From Clostridium sp. JN-9 (GTDB lineage: Bacteria; Bacillota; Clostridia; Clostridiales; Clostridiaceae): a stretch of 64,000 nt of DNA. How positions within the stretch are numbered: the stretch's first letter is position 1; every line of letters starts with the position of its first letter. A model generated the notes under the pieces. That model did no database searches. It was given only the letters and a program-made list of their open reading frames with translations, and was not told where the DNA came from. Made by a program: the position numbers and the translations under genes. This document shows positions 39,509-46,660 of this stretch, piece by piece. Where the stretch lies: positions 744,001-808,000 of the forward strand of contig NZ_CP035280.1 of assembly GCF_004103695.1 (NCBI RefSeq), given 5' to 3'.

Positions 39509-39536
39509 AAGTAGTTCTGAAATACTCCTTTTTAAA
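39481..39536 (+). terminator. Long perfect terminator overlapping the end of folC
   Basis: Arms 39481-39503 and 39511-39533 are exact 23-bp complements (core GGAGTATTTCAGAACTAC) with the stop codon in a 7-nt loop, and the 3' arm ends in TTTTT. Confidence 0.92.
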
Positions 39537-39600
39537 TAACAAAGATTAAATAACAAATAATGTTGTTTTGCCTTTGGGCAAAACTTAAATTTAGGGAGCT
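39536..39600 (+). repeat. Interspersed array and hairpin, 3' of folC
   Basis: AACAAAGATTAAATAACAAA begins right after the folC terminator. It is followed by the hairpin TTTTGCC/GGCAAAA (about 39566-39582), the same order as at other copies. Confidence 0.65.
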
Positions 39601-39836
39601 GTGGCACTAACGAATTTACATACAATATATTGTATAGTATTTATTTTTATTTTTTAGTTTTAGCTCTATCCTTCTCCGATACTGTTAGCTATATAGAAAG
39701 TAATAAATATCTTCACCGTAGCTGTCATAAAATATCCAATCCTCAAGGATTTTTGGGACTGCTAAAGGTGATTAGATATTTACTTTCTATAGACACATAT
39801 AGCTCTTTTAAATAATAGTGTTGATGTGATTAGGAC
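39597..39836 (+). repeat. 240-bp repeat with ~104-nt hairpin, copy 1
   Basis: Highly similar to the reverse complement of 57683-57922. The centre (39689-39792) is one long imperfect inverted repeat (arms CTATATAGAAAGTAATAAAT... and ...AGATATTTACTTTCTATAG) closing on AATCCTCAAGGATT. It carries no plausible gene. It ends at the left terminal repeat of the IS1595-like element. Confidence 0.8.
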
Positions 39837-40860
39837 AAACCTATACTGGCAATAATTAAGTTAAGTATATATTACTGAAGGGATATAAAATTATTATGGA
39901 GATAAAAAAATGTGCTGATATAAATATGTTATCTTATTTTGCTGCATTAAGGCAGACACCTGAGAGAAAATGCCCGTACTGTGACTGCACCCACACTGTA
40001 TTATATGGGAAATACTATGGTAAACAAAGATATATATGCAGAGGCTGCAAAAAAACTTTTAATGACTTTACAAATACACCAATTGCAAGGACTCACTTTC
40101 CTGAAAAGTGGGAAGCATTCATTAGGTGTACCCTTGATGGCTTGTCCCTTAAGGCGGCAGCCAGGGAAATTGGCATTTCTTATGTAACACTATTTTACTG
40201 GAGACACAAGTTGCTCTCTGCTTTAAAAACGATTAAACAAAATAAAATGCATGGAGAGTTTGAACTTGAAAATTTCTTCTTAAAATTTTCCCGGAAGGGA
40301 CAGAAAAATATTGAACATGATGAAAAAAGAGTACATGACAAAAGTGTAAGCCATATAAATATTACAAATAAAAAGGTTTGTGTACTTACAGCTCTGGATT
40401 TGCATAATAATATTTATTCCAGAGCTGTGGGTACAGGCAGAATGTATGCAAATGATATTGACAATTTTATTGGCAAAATACTCAATAATAATAAAAAGGC
40501 ATGTTCAAGGCCAAAGCAATTTTTTGCTCTGTTCTTTAAAAGAAAGAAAATAAGGGAGATCAATAAACCTCTTGATAATAGCTCTGAAGCAGTAAAATAT
40601 AGACGTGACTGCATGGAATGGATGTACCGTTTTAGAGGAGTAGCAACAAAGTATTTAAATAATTATTTGAGCTTATTCAAATTCTTAAAGAGTTCTAATT
40701 TTAATAATATTTCATTTGCAATAAATATATTTATAGAAGAAATAAGTAAAATTAATATTCAAAATACATATATAAATATGAGAAATGCTGAAATCAGTTT
40801 TAATTGACATGTCCCTAACGGGAATTTGTTACTCCATCAACACTATTGAATAAAAGAGCC
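39802..40860 (+). mobile_element. IS1595-like element, copy 1 (structurally complete)
   Basis: Imperfect ~25-bp terminal inverted repeats: left GCTCTTTTAAATAATAGTGT (from 39802), right end complement GCTCTTTTATTCAATAGTGT (to 40859). One transposase gene lies inside (39896-40807). A target duplication is not clear, as similarity to the other copies continues past the ends on both sides. Nested inside an AAAGATTAAAG-bounded repeat segment (39536-41003). Confidence 0.75.
39896..40807 (+). CDS. IS1595-like transposase, apparently without intact DDE site
   Basis: 303 residues. N-terminal zinc ribbon CPYCDC...YICRGC (about 23-50), HTH (LSLKAAAREIGISYVTLFYWR, about 83-103), then an ISXO2-like domain. 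In typical members the core has 'EIDETYF', 'CSDG' and 'SRLK.WLRRFRGVATKYL'. Here these positions read FELENFF, CSRP and RRDCMEWMYRFRGVATKYL, so the first and second catalytic Asp appear lost (Glu and Arg respectively). The RFRGVATKYLNNYL tail is well kept. It may bind DNA without being able to transpose alone. Confidence 0.75.
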   Translation: MEIKKCADINMLSYFAALRQTPERKCPYCDCTHTVLYGKYYGKQRYICRGCKKTFNDFTNTPIARTHFPEKWEAFIRCTLDGLSLKAAAREIGISYVTLFYWRHKLLSALKTIKQNKMHGEFELENFFLKFSRKGQKNIEHDEKRVHDKSVSHINITNKKVCVLTALDLHNNIYSRAVGTGRMYANDIDNFIGKILNNNKKACSRPKQFFALFFKRKKIREINKPLDNSSEAVKYRRDCMEWMYRFRGVATKYLNNYLSLFKFLKSSNFNNISFAINIFIEEISKINIQNTYINMRNAEISFN

Positions 40861-40876
40861 TTATACCCAAAGCATA

Positions 40877-41003
40877 AAAGATTAAAGAACAGGGAACAAA
40901 TATTGCTGTTTTGCTTACAGCAAAACTCAAATTAAAGATTTTCGGCCAAAGCCGAAAATCCACATTATTTGTTCTTTAATCTTTAATCTTTATTCTTTGT
41001 TAT
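40877..41003. repeat. Facing AAAGATTAAAG arrays with two hairpins
   Basis: Plus-orientation array at 40877-40902; hairpins TTTTGCT/AGCAAAA (about 40909-40926) and GATTTTCGGC/GCCGAAAATC (40937-40960); minus-orientation array at 40966-41003. The last array contains the stop codon and last three codons of the TSCPD gene, so it has merged with that gene's 3' end. Confidence 0.75.
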
Positions 41004-41235
41004 AAAGTTCTAAGGCTTTAGCCAATTGATCTGGGCAGGAAGTTACCTTTGAACCACATCTGATTCCCTTTAATCTTTTAATTGCTTCATTTACGTCCAT
41101 ACCTTCTATTAAAGAAGCTATTCCCTGTAAATTTCCTTCACAGCCCCCTGAAAAATTAACCTTTACCACTTTGTTGTCAACTATATCAAAATTAACAGTT
41201 CTTGAGCAAACTCCAGTAGGATTATGGCTGTACAT
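40990..41235 (-). CDS. TSCPD-domain protein (TIGR03905 type)
   Basis: 81 residues. The C-terminal motif TSCPD is visible (KVTSCPDQLAKAL) along with Cys residues at CSRT, GGCEGN and IRCGSK. The same domain occurs at the C-terminus of adenosylcobalamin ribonucleotide reductases; free-standing copies are common in clostridia and have no firm function. ATG 41235 follows GAGGTGAT. The final residues (NKE, stop) are encoded by an interspersed repeat array. Confidence 0.85.
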   Translation of the reverse strand: MYSHNPTGVCSRTVNFDIVDNKVVKVNFSGGCEGNLQGIASLIEGMDVNEAIKRLKGIRCGSKVTSCPDQLAKALELYNKE

Positions 41236-41410
41236 AATATCACCTCACCGTAAAGTTATATGCGTGTATAAACAAATAAATTATACCCTACATGGGCATG
41301 TTTTTCAATATTATTTATAGTTCAGAGTATATATAACTAAAATTTTTAGCGATTTCTATTAACTTTATTATGTAATTTTCATAGTATATTTTAGAGGAGG
41401 TTAGATTCAT

Positions 41411-42301
41411 ATGAGTTATATATATGTTTGTAATACTTCATCGGATTGCATATCAAAAGTTAATGTTGAAGAGTTTAGAGAGGAAAGCAAGATAACCTTG
41501 AATACCGGCTTATCCGACAGAATTGGGCCTCATGGAATATGTGAATACCATGATAAAATAATAACTGCAAATAGTTATAGTAATAATATTTCTGTTATAG
41601 ATACAAAGCAGGGGAGAGAGGAATCGAAGCACTTCATAGGTATGCACTGTAACGATGTAATTGTATATGATAATAATGCTTACATCATATGCGGAGAATC
41701 AAACAATGTAGTAGTATTTGATTTAATAAAAAATAAAATATCCGAGGAAATTCCATGCGGCAATTTACCGCACAGCATTGCAATTAATAAAGAGACAGGA
41801 ATTTTAGTTGTTTCTAATATGGAAAACGATAGCATAACACTTATTGACTGTCATAATAAGGATGAAACTAAAAGTATTAAGGTGGGTTCATATCCTACAA
41901 AGGCCATATTTACTGTGGACAATAAATATATACTTGTTTGTGAAAGCAACATTGGTTCAGATTACAGAGGAAGTATTGGAATAATTTCTATGAAAAACTT
42001 CAAAATGATATATAGGATTCCTGTTGGAAACTGCCCTGTGGATATGGTTTGTGATGAAAGATACTGCTTTGTTTCAAACTTTGGAGAGGGATTTATAAGT
42101 GTGGTGGATATTAATTATTATGAGGTAATGAAAAAAATAAATATTGGTGGTATGCCTCGTGGAATAATTAAATATAATCAATTTGTATTTGTTGGAGACA
42201 ATTATAATAATCTGCTTATTAAGGTAAACATTTTTAGTGAAGATAAAAAAATTATACCTATAGGTGGAGAGCCTACAGGTATGATACTATCTAATTATTA
42301 A
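41411..42301 (+). CDS. YVTN-type beta-propeller protein
   Basis: 296 residues composed of about seven ~40-residue repeats with 'I.VID...' and 'G..P..I' elements (for example NNISVIDTKQGREE, CGNLPHSIAINKETGILVVSN, VGSYPTKAIF, VGNCPVDMVC, IGGMPRGIIKYNQFVFVGD). This is the YncE/YVTN propeller pattern. No signal peptide is evident, so it is probably cytosolic, perhaps in the spore-forming cell. Ligand or partner unknown. SD GAGGAGG precedes ATG 41411. Its 3' end overlaps the convergent gene by 11 nt. Confidence 0.8.
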   Translation: MSYIYVCNTSSDCISKVNVEEFREESKITLNTGLSDRIGPHGICEYHDKIITANSYSNNISVIDTKQGREESKHFIGMHCNDVIVYDNNAYIICGESNNVVVFDLIKNKISEEIPCGNLPHSIAINKETGILVVSNMENDSITLIDCHNKDETKSIKVGSYPTKAIFTVDNKYILVCESNIGSDYRGSIGIISMKNFKMIYRIPVGNCPVDMVCDERYCFVSNFGEGFISVVDINYYEVMKKINIGGMPRGIIKYNQFVFVGDNYNNLLIKVNIFSEDKKIIPIGGEPTGMILSNY

Positions 42302-42818
42302 TTAGAATATTAATTATTTCATTGTAAAGCTTTGAAGAATTATTTTTCCACTTTGTGCAAAGCTCTCTTGCCTGTTTATTGGAGCCTACTGATAATTTTA
42401 AATCTATTAATAATAAGTCATTTTCCAAAGCCCTTAAATCAACTATAAAATTGTTTTTATTATCAATGGTATAGTCTGCAGTACAAGTTACCTCTTTTTT
42501 AATATTTTCCATATGTTTTTTTAAATAGTCGTCTATTTTATCTATTTTATTTTTAGATATTCTCTCTTGAAATAAGGAAAGAACCTTTTTACCTTTATTG
42601 GTAATTGAATATTTGTGTCTATTACCTTCCTTAATATTTATTATAAAATTAGCAGATACCAATTCCGTCAGATATTGCTGCAGAGTAAAATAGTTTATAA
42701 AGTTATTTTCAAGAATTATTTGAGTAATCTGAGTATTGGATACAGAAAATTTCATTTTACTAAATATATACAAAAGCAAAAGCTTGTTTTCAGCTAATTC
42801 TAAGGTATCTTTACACAT
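42291..42818 (-). CDS. DUF4364 family protein (winged-helix-like)
   Basis: 175 residues. The N-terminal ~85 residues read as a winged helix (KLLLLYIFSKMKFSVSNTQITQIILEN ... LQQYLTELVSANFIINIKEGNRHKYSITNKGKKVLSLF), the C-terminal half is an alpha/beta tail. The arrangement matches DUF4364 proteins common in clostridia, thought to be transcriptional regulators; the target is unknown. ATG 42818 follows GGAGG. Tail-to-tail overlap with the propeller gene. Confidence 0.85.
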   Translation of the reverse strand: MCKDTLELAENKLLLLYIFSKMKFSVSNTQITQIILENNFINYFTLQQYLTELVSANFIINIKEGNRHKYSITNKGKKVLSLFQERISKNKIDKIDDYLKKHMENIKKEVTCTADYTIDNKNNFIVDLRALENDLLLIDLKLSVGSNKQARELCTKWKNNSSKLYNEIINILINN

Positions 42819-42900
42819 TATTCAACCTCCACAGAAAATGTTTCATAAGTTTTTTCTTTAATTATTATAACATATACAAATGATATTATGAAATAAAATA

Positions 42901-42930
42901 AAAAATTGCACCTGGTTAGGTGCAATTTTT
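42901..42930. terminator. Terminator of the spore protein gene
   Basis: Perfect 13-bp stem AAAAATTGCACCT/AGGTGCAATTTTT with GGTT loop, immediately after the minus-strand stop at 42932. Symmetric A/T flanks allow use in either direction. Confidence 0.88.
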
Positions 42931-42931
42931 G

Positions 42932-43159
42932 TTACTTACCATGAGTTAAATCATTTTCAGCTTTGGAAATGAGACGTTTAACCATTTCTCCTCCAACTCT
43001 TCCGCAGTTTCTAGAAGTTACTTTACCCCAGTAATCTTCAGAGCCCTGATGAACTCCTAAATTAAAACCCTCAGCAATTTCATATTTCATATTATCAAGT
43101 ATTGGATGTACATCAGGAATCAATTGTGTTCTACCGTTACCAGATTCTCCAAGTGCCAT
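42932..43159 (-). CDS. Alpha/beta-type small acid-soluble spore protein (divergent)
   Basis: 75 residues. Two SASP signatures are recognisable: the N-terminal helix with the germination-protease region (LDNMKYEIAEGFNLG) and the C-terminal DNA-binding helix (RNCGRVGGEMVKRLISKAENDL). Such proteins coat DNA in the forespore and protect it from UV and heat. It has an extended N-terminus (ESGNGRTQLIPDVHP) and the linker HQGSEDYWGKVTS is unlike the usual 'LGADTTAR'. SD AAAGGAGG precedes ATG 43159. The region directly upstream is an IS605-type remnant, so its promoter lies in or beyond it. Confidence 0.88.
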   Translation of the reverse strand: MALGESGNGRTQLIPDVHPILDNMKYEIAEGFNLGVHQGSEDYWGKVTSRNCGRVGGEMVKRLISKAENDLTHGK

Positions 43160-43171
43160 AATAAAAGCCTC

Positions 43172-43410
43172 CTTTATCTGAAACTCCCATGCCTAAAGGC
43201 GTGGGGCTCTTAAATACTAATAACTTTCTTTATTAACTCGAAAATTAATAAAACTGAGTTATATTCTTTAAGACTTTCACTATCAAGAATTGCAACCAAT
43301 TCATTAACGATAGCATAACGCCCGTTTCAAGACGTTTGATTTTAATAATATTATATACACATATTCCATATTTTATTCAAGCGGTATAAGCATTCATCCC
43401 ACTGAAAATA
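43172..43410 (-). mobile_element. Probable IS200/IS605-type remnant (right end, omega-RNA-like)
   Basis: No gene is present. On the minus strand the region ends in the hairpin CCCCACGCC/GGCATGGGAG (43183-43206) followed by TTTCAG, the form of an IS605/TnpB right end. The upstream 200 nt (GTTTTATTAATTTTCGAGTT, ACGTCTTGAAACGGGCG and so on) are structured and resemble the tnpB 3' untranslated scaffold. No tnpA or tnpB remains. Identification is from memory of such ends and not confirmed by alignment. Confidence 0.55.
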
Positions 43411-43500
43411 TTAAATAAAGTGGAATATTAATGAAACCAGGGCAATATAAATCAGTTTAGGGGTGTAAAATTTGATTAATAAAGAAATAAAAAAATAATT

Positions 43501-44226
43501 ATGGTTTTAATACTGTTGTTTTTTGGTGCAGCATCATCAATATTATTTAATTATAAGAATACTGGAGCATTTATGCCAGTAAAAAGGAAATTGCCCATTT
43601 ACAGTGTAGACACTGCAGATAAAAAAGTATCAATAACCTTTGATGTGAGCTGGGGACAGGATCATACTAAAGAGATTCTTGATATACTGGACAAATACAA
43701 TATAAAATGCACATTTTTTATTGTAGGTGCCTGGGCAGAGGACAATAAAGAGCTTGTACGACAGATATATGAAAGAGGCCATGAAATAGGAAATCACTCC
43801 TATAATCACCCTGACTTTACAAGGGTATCAAAGGATAGAATAATTCAGGAAATAAATAAAAACGATAATCTTATTGAAAAAATAACCGGCGAGAAACCTA
43901 CATTGGTAAGATGTCCTGAAGGAAACTATAATGATTCTGTAATAAATATAATTGAATCAACTAATCATTACTGTATTCAGTGGGATGCAGACAGTATTGA
44001 CTGGATGCAGCAGGGAGAAGAAATAGAATATGAAAGAATTATGAAGAAAACCCAAAATGGATCCATTTTCCTTTTTCATAATTATGGTAATCATACTACT
44101 AAAACACTGCCAAGGATAATAGAAAAACTTAAAAGTTCAGGATATACTTTTGTAAAGGCTGGAGATCTAATTTATAAGGATAATTATTATTTTAATAGTG
44201 AGGGAAAACAATTTAAACAAAGGTAA
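43501..44226 (+). CDS. PdaB-like polysaccharide deacetylase, possible frameshift at N-terminus
   Basis: 241 residues: hydrophobic N-terminus (MVLILLFFGAASSILF) and a NodB domain with ITFDVSWGQD (motif 1), GHEIGNHSYNHPDF (His ligands), RCPEGNYND, WDADSIDW and FLFHNYGNHTTKTL. Relatives such as PdaB are needed for spore cortex maintenance. ATG 43501 has no Shine-Dalgarno. A good SD (GGGGTG, 43460-43465) and TTG 43472 open a nine-codon frame that would join this gene (MINKEIKK-IIMVLILL) if the A7 run at 43489-43495 had one more A. Either an indel, slippage or a late start explains this. Confidence 0.85.
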   Translation: MVLILLFFGAASSILFNYKNTGAFMPVKRKLPIYSVDTADKKVSITFDVSWGQDHTKEILDILDKYNIKCTFFIVGAWAEDNKELVRQIYERGHEIGNHSYNHPDFTRVSKDRIIQEINKNDNLIEKITGEKPTLVRCPEGNYNDSVINIIESTNHYCIQWDADSIDWMQQGEEIEYERIMKKTQNGSIFLFHNYGNHTTKTLPRIIEKLKSSGYTFVKAGDLIYKDNYYFNSEGKQFKQR

Positions 44227-44300
44227 TCTATATGTTTTCTGCAAATTGTGCAGCATTTTTTTACAAAGTATATAAATTTGGAATTTTATACTGTAAAATA

Positions 44301-44330
44301 TTGAAAATAGTAATCCATTTGTATTATAAT
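44301..44330 (+). promoter_or_regulatory. Probable sigma-A promoter
   Basis: TTGAAA (44301-44306), 18-bp spacer, TATAAT (44325-44330), upstream of the gene at 44423. Confidence 0.6.
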
Positions 44331-44422
44331 GGAAGAGGACAGTATATGTATAATTTATTAGGTATAAAAAATTAACTGCAGTTAAAACTAACATTAAGTA
44401 TATGTTAATGGGAGTTGTTAAT

Positions 44423-44923
44423 ATGAACACTGTGGTTATATTAGAGGACAGTCCTGATTTTACCAGGAGCATTAGCCTTTTAATAGATAAATTAAAATTA
44501 AATTTAGAGATAATTCCATGCAATCTTGTAAAAGACAATGGAGTCTATAATTATATTATTGTAAATAATAATTTAAAAACAAAAGCTAAAAATTTAAATT
44601 GCAGCTACTGCCTGGTAAATGTAGATAACCTAAGTGAAAAAGAAATAAGTACCAGTATATATGGGAATATTATAACTTACGGCTATGGCAATAAAAACAC
44701 TGTTACCGTTTCCAGTGTGGGAGATGAAGAGGGTCATTTAATTTACTGCCTCCAGAGAAATTTAAATAATAATTCTTTTGGAATGCTGGAACCCATAGAG
44801 ATTCCAATTCATGGGGAATATCACAATGAAGATGAAATATATGCTGTTATTTCATTAATTACAATTTCTTTAATAGAAGGAATAGATATAGATTACTTAA
44901 GAAAAAAAATAATAGAAAAATAA
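44423..44923 (+). CDS. Unrecognised protein resembling a Mur-ligase fragment without the P-loop
   Basis: 166 residues from ATG 44423 (SD GGGAG, 8 nt). The middle and end follow the order seen in Mur ligases after the ATP site: 'ITYGYGNKNTVTVSSV' (compare 'TYG....ADV.A...'), 'FGMLEPIEIPIHGEYHNEDEIYAVISLITISLIEGIDIDYLRKKI' (compare 'l.ipG.hN..N.laAia.....Gid...i'). The N-terminal ATP-binding GTNGKT motif is absent, so ligase activity is not expected. The match is by eye only. Next to a PdaB-like deacetylase and an OB-fold protein. Confidence 0.6.
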   Translation: MNTVVILEDSPDFTRSISLLIDKLKLNLEIIPCNLVKDNGVYNYIIVNNNLKTKAKNLNCSYCLVNVDNLSEKEISTSIYGNIITYGYGNKNTVTVSSVGDEEGHLIYCLQRNLNNNSFGMLEPIEIPIHGEYHNEDEIYAVISLITISLIEGIDIDYLRKKIIEK

Positions 44924-45006
44924 TTTACATAGTATATTTTTAATTCCATGGGAATAGATATATGTTGTATAAAAGTTTTAAGAAACCAAGGGAAAGAGGG
45001 GGTACA

Positions 45007-45741
45007 ATGGACAATTTAATGCTAAACAATAAAATTTATTTAGAGGGACAGGTTCAATCAGAGCTGACTTTTAGTCACGAAATGTATGGAGAAGGATTTT
45101 ATACATTTTACTTTGAGGTTCCAAGGCTTAGTGATGCAAAGGACATTTTACTGATAACTGTTTCTGAAAGATTAATAGGGGGAATGAACATAAGCATAGG
45201 CTCAGAATTAGCTATTGATGGTCAGTTAAGGTCTTATAATAAGTTTGTAGATGGAGCTAACAGGCTCATATTAACAGTATTTGCAAGAAACATTCAATAT
45301 TGTATTGAAAAAAGTAAAAATCCAAATCAGATATTCCTTGATGGATATATTTGTAAGGAGCCAGTGTATAGGACAACTCCCTTTGGAAGGGAAATTGCAG
45401 ATATGCTTATAGCAGTTAACCGTGCATATAATAAATCAGATTATATACCAACCATAGCTTGGGGGAGAAATTCCAGGTTCTGTAATGACTTAACAGTTGG
45501 TGACAATATAAGAATATGGGGAAGACTGCAGAGCAGAGAATATCAAAAGAAAATTAATGATACTGAAGTAATAAAAAAGGTAGCTTATGAGGTATCTATT
45601 TCTAAAATGGAAAAGGTAAGCAAAGAAGACAATGAGGAAAGTGAAGAAGTAAAAGATCAGCAAAGTACAACTGAAGATGTCAGTGAAAATGACAGTACTT
45701 TGGATGATGCAGAAAAAGAAAAGGTATATGACATAGTATAA
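45007..45741 (+). CDS. Single-stranded DNA-binding (OB-fold) protein, two-domain
   Basis: 244 residues from ATG 45007 (SD GAGGGGGT). Two OB-fold-like halves are visible: about 5-105 (IYLEGQVQSELTFSHEMYGEGFYTFYFEVPRLSD...) and about 110-205 (NQIFLDGYICKEPVYRTTPFGREIADMLIAVNRAYNKSDYIPTIAWGRNSRF), the second very close to bacterial SSB. The tail is acidic and disordered (DNEESEEVKDQQSTTEDVSEND...), as in SSBs, but lacks the DIPF tip. A duplicated SSB of this type occurs in clostridia; it probably binds ssDNA in the cytoplasm. Confidence 0.8.
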   Translation: MDNLMLNNKIYLEGQVQSELTFSHEMYGEGFYTFYFEVPRLSDAKDILLITVSERLIGGMNISIGSELAIDGQLRSYNKFVDGANRLILTVFARNIQYCIEKSKNPNQIFLDGYICKEPVYRTTPFGREIADMLIAVNRAYNKSDYIPTIAWGRNSRFCNDLTVGDNIRIWGRLQSREYQKKINDTEVIKKVAYEVSISKMEKVSKEDNEESEEVKDQQSTTEDVSENDSTLDDAEKEKVYDIV

Positions 45742-45744
45742 TGA

Positions 45745-45786
45745 AATTCCAGTAAAATATCGCAACTGATACTTTACTGGAGTTTT
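45745..45786. terminator. Bidirectional terminator
   Basis: 17-bp imperfect stem (45745-45761 and 45768-45784, core TCCAGTAAA/TTTACTGGA) between convergent genes, with T-rich ends. Confidence 0.8.
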
Positions 45787-46497
45787 TTACTTTCTTAAAT
45801 CATTTAAAATCTTGGTTTTATCCTTGGTCTTAACATCTACAGATTTAATTATTTTAGCTGGTGTACCTGCAACTACAACTCCGCAGGGAACATCCTCTAT
45901 TACTACAGATCCTGCTGCAACCACAGAGCCATTGCCAATTTTTACTCCTTCAAGTATAACTGAATTTGCTCCTATTAAAACATCATCGCCTATTTCACAT
46001 GGTGACTTGCTTGGCGGCTCAAGAACACCTGCCACAACTGCTCCTGCACCTAAATGAACTCTTTTACCAAGCTTTCCTCTGGCACCAACTACAGCATTCA
46101 TATCCACCATAGTTTCTTCACCTATTTCAGCACCTATGTTTATTACAGCACCCATCATAATTACGGCATTTTTTCCTATGGTTACTCTATCCCTTATAAT
46201 TGCACCTGGTTCAATTCTTGCATCAACACTTAGTAGATTTAAAAGGGGAATTGCAGAATTTCTTCTATCCTGCTCTATCCTGTATTTTTTAATTTTATCT
46301 TTATTCTTTAATAAAAAATCTGAAACCTCATTACTTTCACCAAAAAGTATATTAAAGTTTTCAGAGCTGTAGCTTTCTATATTCCCAAAGTCACAGGAAG
46401 ATAAGTTTCCGCTTATATAAACTTTAACAGGTGTTGCTTTTTTAGATTCTTTTATGAACTTAGCTATTTCATAAGGATCTGTTAAATTCAATTCCAT
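45787..46497 (-). CDS. dapH: 2,3,4,5-tetrahydropyridine-2,6-dicarboxylate N-acetyltransferase
   Basis: 236 residues. N-terminal DapH domain ([24 protein letters not shown]) followed by a left-handed beta-helix of hexapeptide repeats ([52 protein letters not shown]...). The N-terminal extension distinguishes DapH from other hexapeptide acyltransferases. It makes N-acetyl-L-2-amino-6-oxopimelate in the acetylase branch of lysine/diaminopimelate synthesis. SD GGAGG before ATG 46497. Divergent from an aminotransferase that may catalyse the next step. Confidence 0.93.
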   Translation of the reverse strand: MELNLTDPYEIAKFIKESKKATPVKVYISGNLSSCDFGNIESYSSENFNILFGESNEVSDFLLKNKDKIKKYRIEQDRRNSAIPLLNLLSVDARIEPGAIIRDRVTIGKNAVIMMGAVINIGAEIGEETMVDMNAVVGARGKLGKRVHLGAGAVVAGVLEPPSKSPCEIGDDVLIGANSVILEGVKIGNGSVVAAGSVVIEDVPCGVVVAGTPAKIIKSVDVKTKDKTKILNDLRK

Positions 46498-46660
46498 AAT
46501 ATTACCTCCAACATAATATATTCCAACATATTATAACAAAATCTGCTTATAATGAATAATATTATTATAATAAATAAATTTAGTAATTTAAAGGGGTAAT
46601 ACCACTTTTTTTACTGATAGGTTATAATATATACATTATAAATGAGGGGGCATATTATAT

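Noticed and set aside
39630-39815. 61-codon frame within the long hairpin repeat
   Set aside because: Sequence is the inverted repeat itself; no start signal and not conserved as protein in copy 2.
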